A DNA stretch of 64,000 nt from the NCBI GenBank assembly GCA_963764825.1, contig CAVXUA010000008.1:1-64000 (forward strand). Reading direction: 5' to 3'. The notes under the pieces were generated by a model. The model saw only the letters and a list, made by a program, of their open reading frames with translations, did no database searches and was not told the DNA's origin. The DNA comes from JAZGGS01 sp963764825. GTDB taxonomy: Bacteria > Bacteroidota > Ignavibacteria > Ignavibacteriales > Ignavibacteriaceae. Made by a program: the position numbers and the translations under genes. Below, one piece after another: positions 1 to 11,650 of the stretch; positions within the stretch are counted from its first letter, which is position 1; the number at the start of each line of letters is the position of its first letter.

Positions 1-82
1 CTGCTCCCTTTGTGTAACGCTCCGGTTGAGCATAAAGAGTAAAAGTAATTAGTAAGATTATGCTGATTAAATAATTATTCAT
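1..82 (-). CDS. Exported protein, N-terminus only (runs off the left edge)
   Basis: Reading leftwards from the ATG at 82 gives about 27 residues: a short N-terminus, a hydrophobic stretch (YLISIILLITFTLYA) and then QPERYTKG. This is a typical cleavable signal peptide ending in an A-Q junction. Its first bases overlap the end of the upstream gene on the same strand (ATGAATAA), so the two are probably translationally coupled. Too little is present to assign a function. Confidence 0.55.
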   Translation of the reverse strand, partial: MNNYLISIILLITFTLYAQPERYTKGA

Positions 83-445
83 TTTTTTCTTCTTCAAATG
101 GTGTTATCAGCAGCTCAAAATGTTTTAGAAGACTCTCTATATCGCTCTTTATCCATTCTTCATCTTTATGTGTAAGTTCAATATCAACAACATTCAGAAT
201 ATCATATCGCAATTGCAGAGTGATCGTGTTACCTTTAATAAACAGGTTGGTGTTTCTAGTAACAGTTGTTCTTTGAACTGTGCCAAGCACGTTTGTGTAA
301 AAACTTTTATTTTCAAAGATGGGACTCTTACTTTACAATGTTTGTTAAGTATTCTGTGTCAACCTCTTGTATCTAACTCATAGATGGCAGTGCAATATGT
401 TACCAACTCTTTTAAGCCGCCGCTAAGTACAACTTTCTTTTTCAT
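75..445 (-). CDS. Small protein of unknown function, frameshifted
   Basis: The ATG at 445 follows a GGAAT stretch and starts MKKKVVLSGGLKELVTYC. The reading frame is lost near 360 and again near 315. Joining the three frames with two single-base corrections gives a continuous protein of about 123 aa that ends in an acidic tail (PFEEEKNE). No signal peptide or known domain was recognised. It overlaps the start of the exported protein at the left edge, so the two probably form an operon. Both shifts are net +1, the same kind seen in many other genes of the window. Confidence 0.45.
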
Positions 446-564
446 TTTATTCCTTTAATTAATTTGCATATTCAAATTGCTCATATATCTTTCAAAATTC
501 AATCCTGAAAGGTGAAAATGAAATTTAAACGTGTATATTTACAAAACAACAAAACGGATTGGTT

Positions 565-2041
565 ATGGGCTCACATCTTTTAAGCAAATCTTCCTTTATA
601 AAAGGTCTTCAATGCGATAAGCATCTTTATCTATATAAATATCATTATAAGGAGATGGATGAATTTTCTGAGATGCAGAAGGCGATTTTTAAAAGGGGAA
701 CAAATGTCGGTGTTCTTGCACAGCAGTTATTTCCAGATGGGGAAGTTGCAGCAACCGGCGAACCACCCAATTATAATAAGGGAATAAAAAATACCAGCGA
801 ACTGATTAAACAACAAAGCCAAAGCAATCTATGAAGCGGCATTTCAGTTTAATGAAGTGCTTGTTATAAATGATATTATTGTGAGAAATGGAAGTAAATG
901 GAATGCTTATGAAGTAAAAAGTTCAACCTCAATTTCGGAAACTTATTTAAATGATGCAGCGCTTCAATATTATGTGCTTTCTAATTCGGGAATAGAGATA
1001 AATGATTTTTCAATCATCTACATTAATAACCAGTACACAAGACAGGGAGAACTGGATATAAAGGAATTGTTTACAATCGAATCGGTGCTGGAATATATTT
1101 TACCAATGCAGGATTCAATTAAAGAAAATGTTGAAAGATTAAAAAAGTTGTACAAAAAACAGATGCCTGAGATTGATATCGGTGAGCATTGCTACAATCC
1201 TTACAAATGCGGATTTTTTAAATTACTGCAGCAAACATATTCCCGAAGATTCAATATTTGATTTTTCCGGAATGCATTTGAAGAAAAAATATGAAATGTA
1301 CAAAGAAGGAATAATTAAACTTGATGATGTTCCGGAGGATTATTCGTTAAATAAAAATAACAAACTGCAGCTCGAAGCATATAAGGGCGGCGAAACAGTT
1401 ACAGATAAAGAAGCAATCAAAGAGTTTATATCTGATTTGAATTACCCGCTTTACTTTATGGATTTTGAAACTTTTCAGCCGGCGGTTCCTTTGTTTGATA
1501 ATTCAAGACCTTACCAGCAGATCCCGTTTCAATATTCAATTCATTATAAGGAAACTGGAGAAAGTGAATTAAAACATTTTGAATTTCTTGCAGAACCGGG
1601 TGAAGATCCGAGAGAGAAATTTATTGTAAAACTTTTGGAAGATACCTCAAGCTAAAGGAGATATGATTGTTTACAATAAAACTTTTGAAATTACACGACT
1701 TAAAGAAATAGCAAAAGATTTTCCCGATTATGCGGAGCAGGTTGAAGAGCGAATTTCAAGGATCAAAGATTTAATGATTCCTTTCCGGCAAAAATATTAT
1801 TACTCACCTGAGATGAAAGGTTCATACTCAATAAAAGCTGTTTTGCCCGCACTCGTTCCCGAATTAAGTTATGATGAACTTGGAAATAAATGAAGGCGGA
1901 TTAGCATCAATTGCGTTTGAAAGCTTATGGAATGAAACCGATTTAATGATTATTGCAGAAATAAAAGAGCAATTACTTGAGTATTGCAAACTTGATACTC
2001 TTGCGATGGTAAAGATTTTAGAGAAGCTTGAAAACATTTAA
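565..2041 (+). CDS. DUF2779 protein: Fe-S PD-(D/E)XK nuclease-like plus DEDD exonuclease-like domain, frameshifted
   Basis: Assembled over four net +1 frameshifts (near 830, 1220, 1655 and 1888) this gives about 490 aa. The N-terminal half has an early Cys (GLQCDKHLYLYKY), a nuclease-like YEVKSSTS strand and a three-Cys cluster (HCYNPYKCGF followed by NYC). Together these four Cys resemble the Fe-S cluster of Cas4/AddB-type PD-(D/E)XK nucleases. The C-terminal half begins with YFMDFETF, the first Asp-Glu motif of a DEDD-type 3'-5' exonuclease, which fits the DUF2779 family. ATG 565 is preferred over the in-frame TTG at 559. Its biological role is not established; a DNA-processing role is inference from the domains. 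Confidence 0.75.
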
Positions 2042-2178
2042 TTACGAGGTCTTACTAATCTGACTTGACATAGTTCTGAAAAATGACCAGTTTTTTAATA
2101 TTCAATTCAAAATAATAGAGCGTATGAGATAAGATTTACAGGGTAGTCAAATTTCATTCATTATTTGTGGGAATAACA

Positions 2179-3601
2179 ATGAGACGCTCCGTATTCTTTT
2201 TCGTAATATTTTCTTTCCAAACCATACTTTCTCAAACCATCACACTTCGTGATACAACAAATCAGTATGATTACATAATAATCACAGTTCCGGAATCTGT
2301 AACAAGTTGTGAAGCGTTCAAGCAGCACAAAGAAACAGTTAGAGATTTGGATAACTTTGATTGTAGATACAACCCAAATCTTTGCAGAATTTAATTCGAG
2401 TGAAACCCCGCAGGATAACATAAGGAATTTTATTAGCTATGCAGGCACATTCTGGAAAGAACCCAATCCGAAATATTTTTTATTGGTTGGAAACCGATCG
2501 AAGCTGCCAAACTTTGATGATATTTTTGATTTTTCCCCGTACATTGACACTGCACATACTGACTATAAATTCTCAGTTAATAAATTTGGGATTGATAGTA
2601 CAATCTCAAGCTTTCAAATAGGTAGAGTGCCAGCCAACACTTCTGCAGATATAGAAAATTATTTTAACAAGGTTATCAATTTTGAAGTAGATACCACATA
2701 TTCTAATTGGATGAACAATAATTTATTTGTTACTCAGTATTATCCAGATTCTATATATGCTCTGTGGACTGAAAGCACAACCAATTCTATTATGGAGCAG
2801 TACCCGGATTATTTTACAAATTATTTTTTTACTGAAAATGACACATCTCCAAACTATGGAAATCGAGATTCGATTCTTAACTTTCTAAATACTAAAGGTG
2901 CCACAGCTTTGTGGCTAATCGGGGTTACTCACAGCGCTCAATTTGGATATTACAACATTCTTGACACTAGTGATGTAGAAAATTTCAATAATAATCCCAA
3001 AAATTTTATAACGTTCTTTTTCACAAGACAATTTTTTTCAACAGACGATAGTGCTAAAGGATTGGCTGACCGAATGTTGATGGATGATAATACTTCAATT
3101 GCCATAGTATCTCCCGTTGGACACGTGTTTGTCGGCCAGCAGAGAATATTGTTAGAGCATTTAAGTCAGAATCTATTTGGCACAGAACGAAGAAGTATAG
3201 CTGACGCAATTAATGAAGTGCGGAATCAAATTGGTTATTCATACACAAACAGAATGATGAATCTTTGGGGAGATCCTTCTTTGCATCCAAAGTATGATAT
3301 TACGGTTAATGTTGGAAACATTGAGAGTGAAATTCCAAAGGACTATGTTCTATCACAAAATTACCCAAATCCATTCAATCCAACCACAAATATAAAATAT
3401 CAGATTGCAGAACACGGATTTGTTAGTTTGAAAGTTTATGATGTTTTGGGAAGTGAAATTGCAACTATAGTTAATGAAGAAAAACTCGCTGGCAGCCATG
3501 AAATAAAATTCGATGGTTCAACTCTACCAAGCGGGATATATTTTTATCAACTTCGCACAGGTAATTTTGTTGAAACAAAGAAAATGATTTATTTAAAATA
3601 A
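2179..3601 (+). CDS. Gingipain-like (peptidase C25 family) secreted protein with T9SS sorting domain, frameshifted
   Basis: A signal peptide (MRRSVFFFVIFSFQTILSQ) is followed, after one net +1 shift near 2360, by a C25-type domain: KYFLLVGN, then the family's ISSFQIGRVPANTSADIENY, a His in the LIGVTHSAQFG stretch and the terminal MNLWGDPSLHP. The last ~85 residues are a T9SS type-A sorting domain starting at NYPNPFNPTT and ending FVETKKMIYLK, so export across the outer membrane is expected. Where active gingipains have the nucleophile (xxACxxGxF), this protein reads ITFFFTRQFF with no Cys, so it may be catalytically dead. About 474 aa in total. ATG 2179 is chosen because the signal peptide starts there. 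Confidence 0.75.
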
Positions 3602-3624
3602 CTAATCCATCTAAGAGGTTAAAA

Positions 3625-6057
3625 ATGAAAAATTTATTTTTCACATCACTCTTTTTATTGAGTTTAATTTTTTTGTCATTTGCCAATTTAACCGCTCAGA
3701 ATTTTTGGGAAGAATCCAATGGACCTGAAGGTGGTATGGTCCAGTGTCTAGCTGTAAGTAAATCCGGTTCAATTTATGCTGGCTTCAAAGGTGGTCAATT
3801 TGATATAGAACACCTCGGAAGAGGTTTGTATAAATCGGTTGACAATGGAGTTAGTTGGCAAGTTATCAACATCAATTCAAATAAAGATGTTCAATCTATT
3901 ACAATTGATACTTCAGGGACGATTTATATTTGGGTAGTGGGCGCTGGCGTATTAAAATCGACAAATAATGGTAATAGTTGGACACAGTCTTCCCCTGGTT
4001 GGTTAAGCAATGGTGTTCTTTCTTCTTTTAAAAATAATTATTTAGTACTAGGGCAGCAGGATGGATTGTATTTTTCAACCGATAGTGGAGATAGTTGGAT
4101 ACTTAATTCCCTGACTGGAAATTTTCCTTATTTATTCGTGGATGATGCTGATAATGTTTATGCCTCGGATAATGCAAGCCATCTCCATAAGTCAAGTGAT
4201 TATGGGAAAACATGGTATTCAGTAAATAATGGTTTGAGTGGTAGAGTTAATGCATTAACACAAACTTATAATTCAACTTTGTATGCTGGTACGTACTACG
4301 GGATATTCATTTCGAGCGATTTTGGTGAGAATTGGATGCAATTAATTAATAGTCCTCAAAATGTAGTTTCTTTGTCATCGGGGATTAATGGTGAAATTTA
4401 TGCCGGTACATCTGTGGAAGGATTTTTCATCTCAACTGATTCTGGAAGATTCCTGGAGAAAAGGAATAACGGTTTAACGTGTTATCATATTACTGATATA
4501 GTTAGCGTATTACCAAATAAAGTTATCATAGGGACATTTGGTGACGGTGTTTATTCTGGTAGTGACGCAGATCGCAACCTGGCACTCAATTAATTCAGGT
4601 ATAAAAAGTGTAGATATCGCTTCATTCATGAGAAAAATTCAAACGATATCTATTTGCAGGCTTTATCGAACAAGGTATAGTTTACATAACTTGCTAGATG
4701 TTCGCGGTGATAGTTGGCAAAAAATAGATTCAATGTATACTTATTTCCCCATAAATTGTTTTACAAAAACTAGCACGGGCTCAATCTTCTTTTCAAGAGA
4801 GTATTAGTGATACTATTTAAATGAGTGGATGAAGGTGAAGACATGGATAAAAATACGTCAATCACGAGGCTCACAAATTCACAAGTTTCGCGGATACTCT
4901 GTCCAATGTCGAATACATTTTTGCAGCAAGAGGTAGTAGTGGTATTCTTCGTTCAACGGATGATGGCAATAATTGGTTTTCGGTAAATAACGGTTTAGGA
5001 AACGACTATATAACTGCTATTACTTCAAATTCTCTTGGGTATATATTTGCTGCAGGAAGTGATCATATATATAGAACATCTAACTTTGGTTTAAATTGGG
5101 ACATTATATACTTTTGCTCCTTCTCCGTATATCATACATACCTTGCAGTATCTTCTAATGATTATTTATATGCAGGTTTTGATTGGGGAAAAGTGATTCT
5201 ATCAACTGATAATGGTGATAACTGGTTAGATAGAGGACAAAACTTAAATGTACTCCGGATTAATTCCATAGCTACGGATCAATTAAATAATGTTTATGTT
5301 GGAAACTGGCAGGGGAGAAATTTTTCAATCGGTTGATCATGGTGCACATTGGACGGACATTAAAACTGGAACTATTGGTGGACCAATATTAAATTTATAT
5401 TGTGACGATATTGGGAACATTTTTGTCGGTCCATTTGGTGGAAGCGTATACAGAGGTATAAAGAATACTATAATTCCACCTCAAGTAATTCTGCACTCAC
5501 CAATATCAGGTTCTGAAAATCAATCTTTGAACCCGGAGTTGAATTGGTTTTCATCACCTTTTGCTGAAAATTACAGGATCCAAGTTGCTTTAACTGAAAA
5601 TTTTGATAGTACTAATCTAGTATTCGATCTGCACACAATTGACACAACTATAGTAGTTGGTCCTTTATCAGAACTTACACGATATTACTGGCGTGTTTCA
5701 GCATCAAATCAATTCGGATCGAGCGTGTGGTCAAACCCATGGACGTTTGTAGTACTATCAACAACACAAGTTGAAGATAACGAAGAAGTAATACTCTCAT
5801 ATATGCTAAATCAAAACTATCCAAATCCCTTCAATCCAACAACTAAAATTAAATATCAAATCCCTAATGCAGGAGTCGTTATGCTCAGGGTATATGATAT
5901 TATAGGTAATGAGATTGTAGAGTTAGTTAATGAAAAAAAACCTGCAGGGATTTATGAGATTGAATTTAACGCAGCAAATTCACCAAGCGGGATCTATTTT
6001 TATCAGCTTCGCGCAGGTAATTTTGTTGAAACCAAGAAGATGGTGTTGATGAAATAA
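3625..6057 (+). CDS. Secreted BNR/Asp-box beta-propeller protein with FN3-like and T9SS sorting domains, frameshifted
   Basis: The product starts with a signal peptide (ending FANLTAQ) and carries many Asp-box repeats, for example KSVDNGVSWQ, STDSGDSWI, KSSDYGKTWY and STDDGNNWF, consistent with a sialidase/YCF48-like propeller. Near residue 640 an FN3-like domain begins (PPQVILHSP), and the last ~85 residues form a T9SS sorting domain (NYPNPFNPTT through ETKKMVLMK). Three net +1 frameshifts (around 4590, 4810 and 5310) must be corrected for the full ~810 aa. It lies 23 bp after the C25-like gene and is probably co-transcribed with it. A terminator hairpin follows immediately. Ligand unknown. 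Confidence 0.75.
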
Positions 6058-6081
6058 AAAGGCGATCTTGCGATCGCCTTT
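6058..6081. terminator. Bidirectional rho-independent terminator
   Basis: AAAGGCGATC and GATCGCCTTT form a perfect 10-bp stem around a TTGC loop, directly between two convergent genes that end at 6057 (+) and 6091 (-). The A-rich and T-rich flanks fit use on both strands. Confidence 0.85.
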
Positions 6082-6090
6082 CATATTTAA

Positions 6091-9000
6091 TTATTTATTC
6101 CATCCAGGAACTCTTCCCGGTGTCCACGGTGCGCCAAATTTTTCCATATCTGCTTCAAGATTTTTCAAATCAATTTCAATCAGCTGTCTTACTTTTACTA
6201 GCAGCAGTTCAAAAACTGCTGAAGCAGCTTCGTAACTGTCCAGTTGAGTTTGAGTAGGAGCAGAAGTAGTTTTCCACATTCCCCACGCGATTTCATTTAA
6301 TCTATCATAAACTGTTAGAGATGTTGGTTCATTCCTATTTGCAATTGTTTCATCTCTATAAAGATGCTGCAAAATATCATCAGTTTCTCTTTTAATCTTA
6401 AGAGCGTCATCCATCAAACTATTTGGTGCATTTGGAGTTTGTTTTATTGCATAAATAAGCACATCTGTTTTATTCTTTAAGATCGCGTGTTGAACTTAAT
6501 GCGCCTTCAACTGCACGGTTGAATTCCCAGAACATTTTTTGGAAAGCTACAAGCTCTGCCCTGTCTTCAGCCGGTAGAGTTGTGTTTTGTAATACTTTCG
6601 CTTCAAATGATTGCGGACCAGCGATTTTTGTAAGTTCTCCATCAACACTCATCAAATTCAACAGAATATTTTCCCGGCATAACAGGAGTTCCGCTTTCGT
6701 TTTTATTTGTTACTTCTTTAACGGGATTTGTATTTGCGTATCTTAAATCCCAGGTAACCCGGTTTATTCCTGATTTAATATCTTCCTTTAATTTTCTTAC
6801 AACATTTCCTTGTTCATCAGAAACCATAAATAAGAGAAAAGCCTTTTCTTCCCTATCCTCATCGCGAAGCTGATTCCAACTTGGATAATAAACTGATTTA
6901 TTTTCTTTAATTAATTCTTTCTCTATTTCCTGTCTTTGTTTCTTTTAAAGTCTTTGGTGCTTCTTTGATGTAGTAAGTGAATGTAGCACCAAAGGGAGGA
7001 TTATCAGCTTTGAAAAATGATTGCCCAACTCCACCAAAGGTACCTCTACGTTTCATAAACATCAGGGCATCTTTAACAGGGAATAAAATGTTTTGCTCTT
7101 CATCAAGATTCTTTTCGGTAATCCCTCGTAGCGGTGAATAATTATCAAGTACATAAAATCCTCTGCCAAAAGTTCCAAGCACTAAATCATTTTCTCTTCT
7201 TTGTATATCAATATCCCTCACAGCAATAGTTGGAAGACCGCCTTTTAGCTGCATCCACTTTTTACCTTCATTAATCGAAAAGTATACTCCGTACTCTGTT
7301 CCGGCAAATAACAATTCAGGATTTATATGATCCTGGATTACAGAATAAACAACAAAAGGATCTTTTAGATCGCCGGAAATTGATTGCCAGCTTTTTCCCC
7401 TATCATTGCTTTTCAAAACATAAGGTTTAAAATCGCCACGCTTGTGGTTATCAAAAGCAGCATACACAGTATTCGGAGCATGAAGTGACGCATACAAACA
7501 ACTAACATAAGTCATTTCCGGCACGCCGGAGAACATTTCAATCTTTCTCCAATTTTTTCCTCCGTCCTCAGTAACCTGTATTATCCCGTCATCGGTTCCC
7601 ACATAAATTAATCCTTCAACTAAGGGCGATTCTGTTAGTGAAACGATGTTGCCGTAAAATGATGTTGAAGCGTTCTTCGCCACAGCATCAACGCTCCATA
7701 CTTTATTCATAACTTCAAGTTTATTTCGATCAATTTGTCTTGTAAGATCGCCACTAATTGCAACCCAGCTATTACCCCTGTCATCACTTTTAAAAAGTTT
7801 ATTAGCAGCAAAATATAATCTTGTGTGGCTGTGTGGAGAAATTATTAATGGCGAATCCCAATTCCACCTGTAAGGTTCTTCACCGCCTCCTTCCTGTGGT
7901 TTAATTGAAATAACTTCACCGCTTTTTTTATCGTAACGTGCTAACCCGCCATACTGGTACTGCGTATAAACAATGTTTGGATCCATTGGATCTATTGTGC
8001 TTCGTAACCATCGCCTCCGAGAGTAGGAATCCAATCAGCATTTACAATTCCTTCGTTGTTAATAGTTTGAGATGGAACACCCATACTGTTGTTGTCCTGT
8101 GTTCCGCCGTAGACCCAGTAGAAGGGTTCGGAATTATCAACACTTACCCTGTAAAATTGTGTGATGGAAAGATTGCTTTTAAATTGCCAGATTTTTGCGC
8201 CATCAAAAGTTTCATAAATTCCACCATCACCTCCAATTAAAAAGTGATCAGTATTTTCAGGATTTATCCATAAAGCATGATCATCAACATGCCTTGCATC
8301 ATTTCCAAGATTGTTAAAAGTATTTCCTCCATCGATAGATACTTTTGTTCTGGTATCCAGCGAATAAATTTTATTTACATCCTTTGGATCGCAGAAAATT
8401 TCATTATAGTATTGAGCACTTACTGTTTTGTAATCATTTGTTTTTTTCCAGGAAGCGCCTCTGTTTGTTGATTTATAAAATCCACCCTTTTCCCGTGCTT
8501 CAATAATTGCAAAAACATGATCAGGATTAACAGGAGAAATCGCAAGACCGATTCTTCCCATATCGCCGCCGGGTAAACCTGATTTAAGTTTATTCCCATG
8601 TAGCTCCTGCATCAGTTGATTTATAAATTGCACCTTCGGGCCCACCATTTAAAAGCACCCAAACGTGTCTTCTTCTCTGGTAAGATGCTGCATAAAGCAC
8701 ATCAGGATCTCTTGGATCCATAACAAAATCGGTTACGCCGGTGTTTTCGCTTATGTAAAGAACCGAATCCCACGTTGCACCAAAATCTGTTGATTTATAA
8801 AGCCCGCGATGTCCGCCGGGACCCCATAACGGACCCTGTGCAGCAACGTAAATAACTTTTGAATCTCTTGGATCTACTAAGATTTTAGCAATATGTTCCG
8901 ATTTTTTTAATCCAATATTTTTAAAACTTTTCCCCCATCTTCAGATCTGTAAATTCCATCTCCCCACGAAACAGCACGCTGGCTGTTGTTTTCACCTGTT

Positions 9001-9351
9001 CCAACATACACAACATGCGGATTATTCGGATCCAGCGTTACACAGCCAATCGAGTATGAACCATAGTTATCAAATATGGGTTCCCACGTTGTGCCGGAGT
9101 TTGTAGTCTTCCAAACATTACCCGAAGCAACTGCAGCATAAAATTCATGGTAGTTATTTGGATTAACTGCAAAATCAGTTACTCTGCCGGAAGTAATTGC
9201 CGGACCGAGTAGAGCGGAATTTTAATCCGCTAAATGTTGATGATTTATAAGGAGATTTATCTTCTTTCTTTTCTTCATCATTATCTTGTGCGATTAAAGT
9301 TGTAGAAGAAATAAGAAGTGAAAGCAATAGTAAAGAAAATTTCTTAAGCAT
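6091..9351 (-). CDS. Large exported sortilin/VPS10-like BNR-repeat protein, frameshifted
   Basis: The start at 9351 (MLKKFSLLLLSLLISS, a signal peptide) is preceded by an AGGTGAT ribosome site. Corrected for several frameshifts (near 9225, 8940, 8620, 8000, 6930, 6650 and 6465), the protein is about 1085 aa. It has repeated Asp-box motifs (SDDRGNSW, TEDGGKNW, SNDRGKSW, STNRGASW) and the GTFGRGFYVLDNYSPLR stretch typical of the large 'VPS10/sortilin-like glycosyl hydrolase' family of Bacteroidota, followed by an alpha-helical C-terminal part. No T9SS tail is present, so a periplasmic location is likely. Enzymatic activity is not shown by the sequence. Confidence 0.75.
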
Positions 9352-9629
9352 TATATCACCTGGAATGATTAATTGTAGATTGTATAAAAATTCATATCAA
9401 AAATTAGATAAACTTATGTAGGAATTCAATTTGAATTTGATAAATGGAAAATTTTTGACGAATTGTTAATTCCACATTCGTAATTATAGTCTGTCAAAAT
9501 CAATAATAAATTTTGCTATTAGCACAATCCGCTATGGATAACAATTAGAGATAAACCTAATTATAATTATATTTTCGTATTACTTAAGACATAAGTAATT
9601 TTAAAGAAATAAATGAATAGGAAAATAAA

Positions 9630-10336
9630 ATGAAAATTAATAAACTCAACATTTTTAGTAACCGGCGGAAGTGCAGGAATTGGTAAGGCAACTGCAAAAA
9701 TGCTTTCTGATAAAGGCGGAAAAGTTGCCATAACCGGAAGAGATAAGGATAAACTTGAAAGTGTAGCGAAAGAAATTCACGCTTTCCCCATTTTTGCGGA
9801 TGTTGCAAAACAGTTAGATGTAGAAAGAACTTATGATGAATTTCTTAAAGAATTCGGTCATCTCGATTGCTTAGTAAACAATGCGGGAATTGGCGGTGGT
9901 TGGTCTGAAATAACTGAACTTGATATGAAAGCATTCCGAGAAGATTTATGATGTAAATGTTTTTGGTGCGGCAATGATGGGAAGTAAAGCAGCAAAGCTT
10001 TTTAAGGAACAAAACAAAGGCAACATTGTAAATATAGCTTCGACAGCCGCACTAAAAGGTTTTTCAAACGGAACTGTCTATGCGTCATCAAAATTTGCTT
10101 TAAGAGGAATGACACAATGCTGGCAGGCAGAATTAAGGAAATATAATGTTAGGGTAATTCTTATCAACCCAAGTGAAGTAACTACTGCGTTTGGAAATTC
10201 TGAAAGAGTGGAAAGAAAAGAAGTTTCAAATAAATTAAGAAGTGAAGAAATTGCACATACAATTGTATCTACTTTGGAAATGGATGACCGTGGATTTATT
10301 CCCGAAGTTACCGTGTGGGCAACTAATCCTTTTTAA
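9630..10336 (+). CDS. Short-chain dehydrogenase/reductase (SDR), frameshifted
   Basis: The start MKINKLN at 9630 shifts frame almost at once (near 9652) into LVTGGSAGIGKATAKML, the glycine-rich NAD(P)-binding motif of classical SDRs. NNAGIGGG follows, and after a second net +1 shift near 9945 come the catalytic YASSK (Tyr-x-x-x-Lys) and the INPSEV stretch after it. The length of about 234 aa is normal for the family. Substrate is not predictable. The 278 bp upstream, shared with the divergent sortilin-like gene, should hold the promoters of both. Confidence 0.8.
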
Positions 10337-10420
10337 GAATGTATAATTTAGAGTGAAAAATGTAGAATATAGAATCGAAATTGAATAGAACTGATAAAAT
10401 TTTAAAAACTGATCAAAAAT

Positions 10421-11050
10421 ATGAATGAAAAAATCCCCAAATGGTTGGAGTGGGCGCGCGAAATTCAACACCTTAGCCAAACCGGATTGGCTTTTGCAGT
10501 TACCGATTATGAAAAACAGCGTTATAAAAAGCTGATGGAAATAACGGCAGAAATGGTTGACCATTATACCAGTTTAGAAAGCGAAGAATTTGCTAAAGTG
10601 TTAATGGTACATCCCGGTTACGCTACACCTAAAATTGATGTAAGGGCAGCAATTATAAATGATGAAGGAAAAATTCTCCTGGTAAAGGAAGTAATGGATA
10701 AAAAATGGGCTATGCCCGGCGGTTGGGCTGATGTGGGTGATATTCCTTCGGAAGTTGCTATCAGGGAAACAAAAGAGGAGAGCGGCTATGATGTAAAACC
10801 GAAAAAGGTAATTGGTGTTTATGATGCAAACAGGAGCGGAAGACCTCTTGAATTTTTTCATGCATTTAAAATTATCTTTCTGTGTGACCTTCTTGGAGGA
10901 GAAGCCAAAACAAGCGAAGAAACTGAAGATGTTGCATTTTTCAACATCGATGAACTCCCTCAACTCTCTCAAAACCGAACTAATGAAAAACATATAAATG
11001 AATTAAAAAAACATCTTAAAGATGATAAATGTGCTACATTTTTTGATTAG
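10421..11050 (+). CDS. NUDIX hydrolase with N-terminal helical domain
   Basis: Intact 209-aa protein. Residues ~1-60 form a helical N-terminal domain seen in some ADP-ribose or nucleotide-sugar pyrophosphatases. The NUDIX fold follows, with PGGWADVGD and RETKEESGY forming the Nudix box, in which an Asp replaces the first Glu of the consensus. The REx2EE metal-binding residues are present, so it should hydrolyse a nucleoside diphosphate linked to another group. Substrate is unknown. It starts 85 bp after the SDR gene on the same strand. Confidence 0.85.
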   Translation: MNEKIPKWLEWAREIQHLSQTGLAFAVTDYEKQRYKKLMEITAEMVDHYTSLESEEFAKVLMVHPGYATPKIDVRAAIINDEGKILLVKEVMDKKWAMPGGWADVGDIPSEVAIRETKEESGYDVKPKKVIGVYDANRSGRPLEFFHAFKIIFLCDLLGGEAKTSEETEDVAFFNIDELPQLSQNRTNEKHINELKKHLKDDKCATFFD

Positions 11051-11106
11051 TATCATTTAATGGTCAATTTCTAATCGGATAGATCACTCTTCTTATAAGT
11101 AAATAT

Positions 11107-11235
11107 TTACCAAACCTTGTTGTTATTAGAAAATAAAGTACTTATGTTCATATCGCTTTTGTGTTTCAACATTATTTCATAATCGTTAACTGTTATTCTT
11201 TCTTCTTCTATTCCATTTTCGATCTCTCCTGAAGG
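11107..11235 (-). pseudogene. Possible coding remnant without a start codon
   Basis: The minus strand is open for about 43 codons (ending NDYEIMLKHKSDMN and then LFSNNNKVW before a TAA at 11107-11109). The amino-acid make-up looks protein-like, but no start codon or ribosome site precedes it. It may be the last part of a lost gene, or chance. The rest of the 268-bp gap up to 11318 should contain the promoter of the following cluster; no clear promoter motif was picked out. Confidence 0.2.
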
Positions 11236-11318
11236 TTACTGGACTATTTTATTACGAGTGAGTTAGCGTAAACGATAGAATATTTTTACCAACAAATAAT
11301 TAGCTATAGGAGGCTACT

Positions 11319-11615
11319 ATGCAAACCAATATTAAATTGGTGTTATTAGGGCTTATTAACTTTCTTCTTTTTTCTACACTTACAATTGCTCTGGATTTGG
11401 ACAACAACACTTCTTTAGTTGTAAATGATACTAGCAGCAAGCTTCAAATCGTTAACGATATGTACAGCTCGTTTGCGACGGGAGATATTCCTGCAGTATT
11501 AGCTGATATGGATACAAATATAGAATGGAACGAATCTGAGAATTTTCCTTATGTAGATGCGGTGGCTGCAATGAAGAAAGCCTCGGGACTAAAACTTGAA
11601 CAACCAAAAGGTTAA
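11319..11615 (+). CDS. Exported NTF2/SnoaL-like protein, apparently truncated
   Basis: A good ribosome site (AGGAGG) precedes the ATG. A signal peptide is followed by IVNDMYSSFATGDIPAVLA and IEWNESENFPYVD, the start of an NTF2-like (SnoaL) fold. Such domains usually run about 120 aa, but here the protein switches after ~85 residues to a short tail (MKKASGLKLEQPKG) and stops. That tail has a near copy 297 bp downstream, which suggests the 3' part of the gene was lost or replaced by recombination. First gene of a same-strand cluster of small exported proteins. Confidence 0.6.
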   Translation: MQTNIKLVLLGLINFLLFSTLTIALDLDNNTSLVVNDTSSKLQIVNDMYSSFATGDIPAVLADMDTNIEWNESENFPYVDAVAAMKKASGLKLEQPKG

Positions 11616-11643
11616 TCAATTAATTCTTAATTAAAACAAAAGG
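11571..11643 (+). repeat. Imperfect direct repeat, copy 1
   Basis: About 73 bp beginning ATGAAGAAAGCCTCGGGACT, covering the 3' end of the truncated NTF2-like gene and the ribosome site region of the next gene. A similar copy lies at 11868-11940; together they bracket the 62-aa gene. Confidence 0.55.
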
Positions 11644-11650
11644 ACTAAAA

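Noticed and set aside
8640..9230. Apparent gene-free stretch on the minus strand
   Set aside because: All parts translate, in changing frames, to Asp-box repeats of the sortilin-like protein; it is coding.
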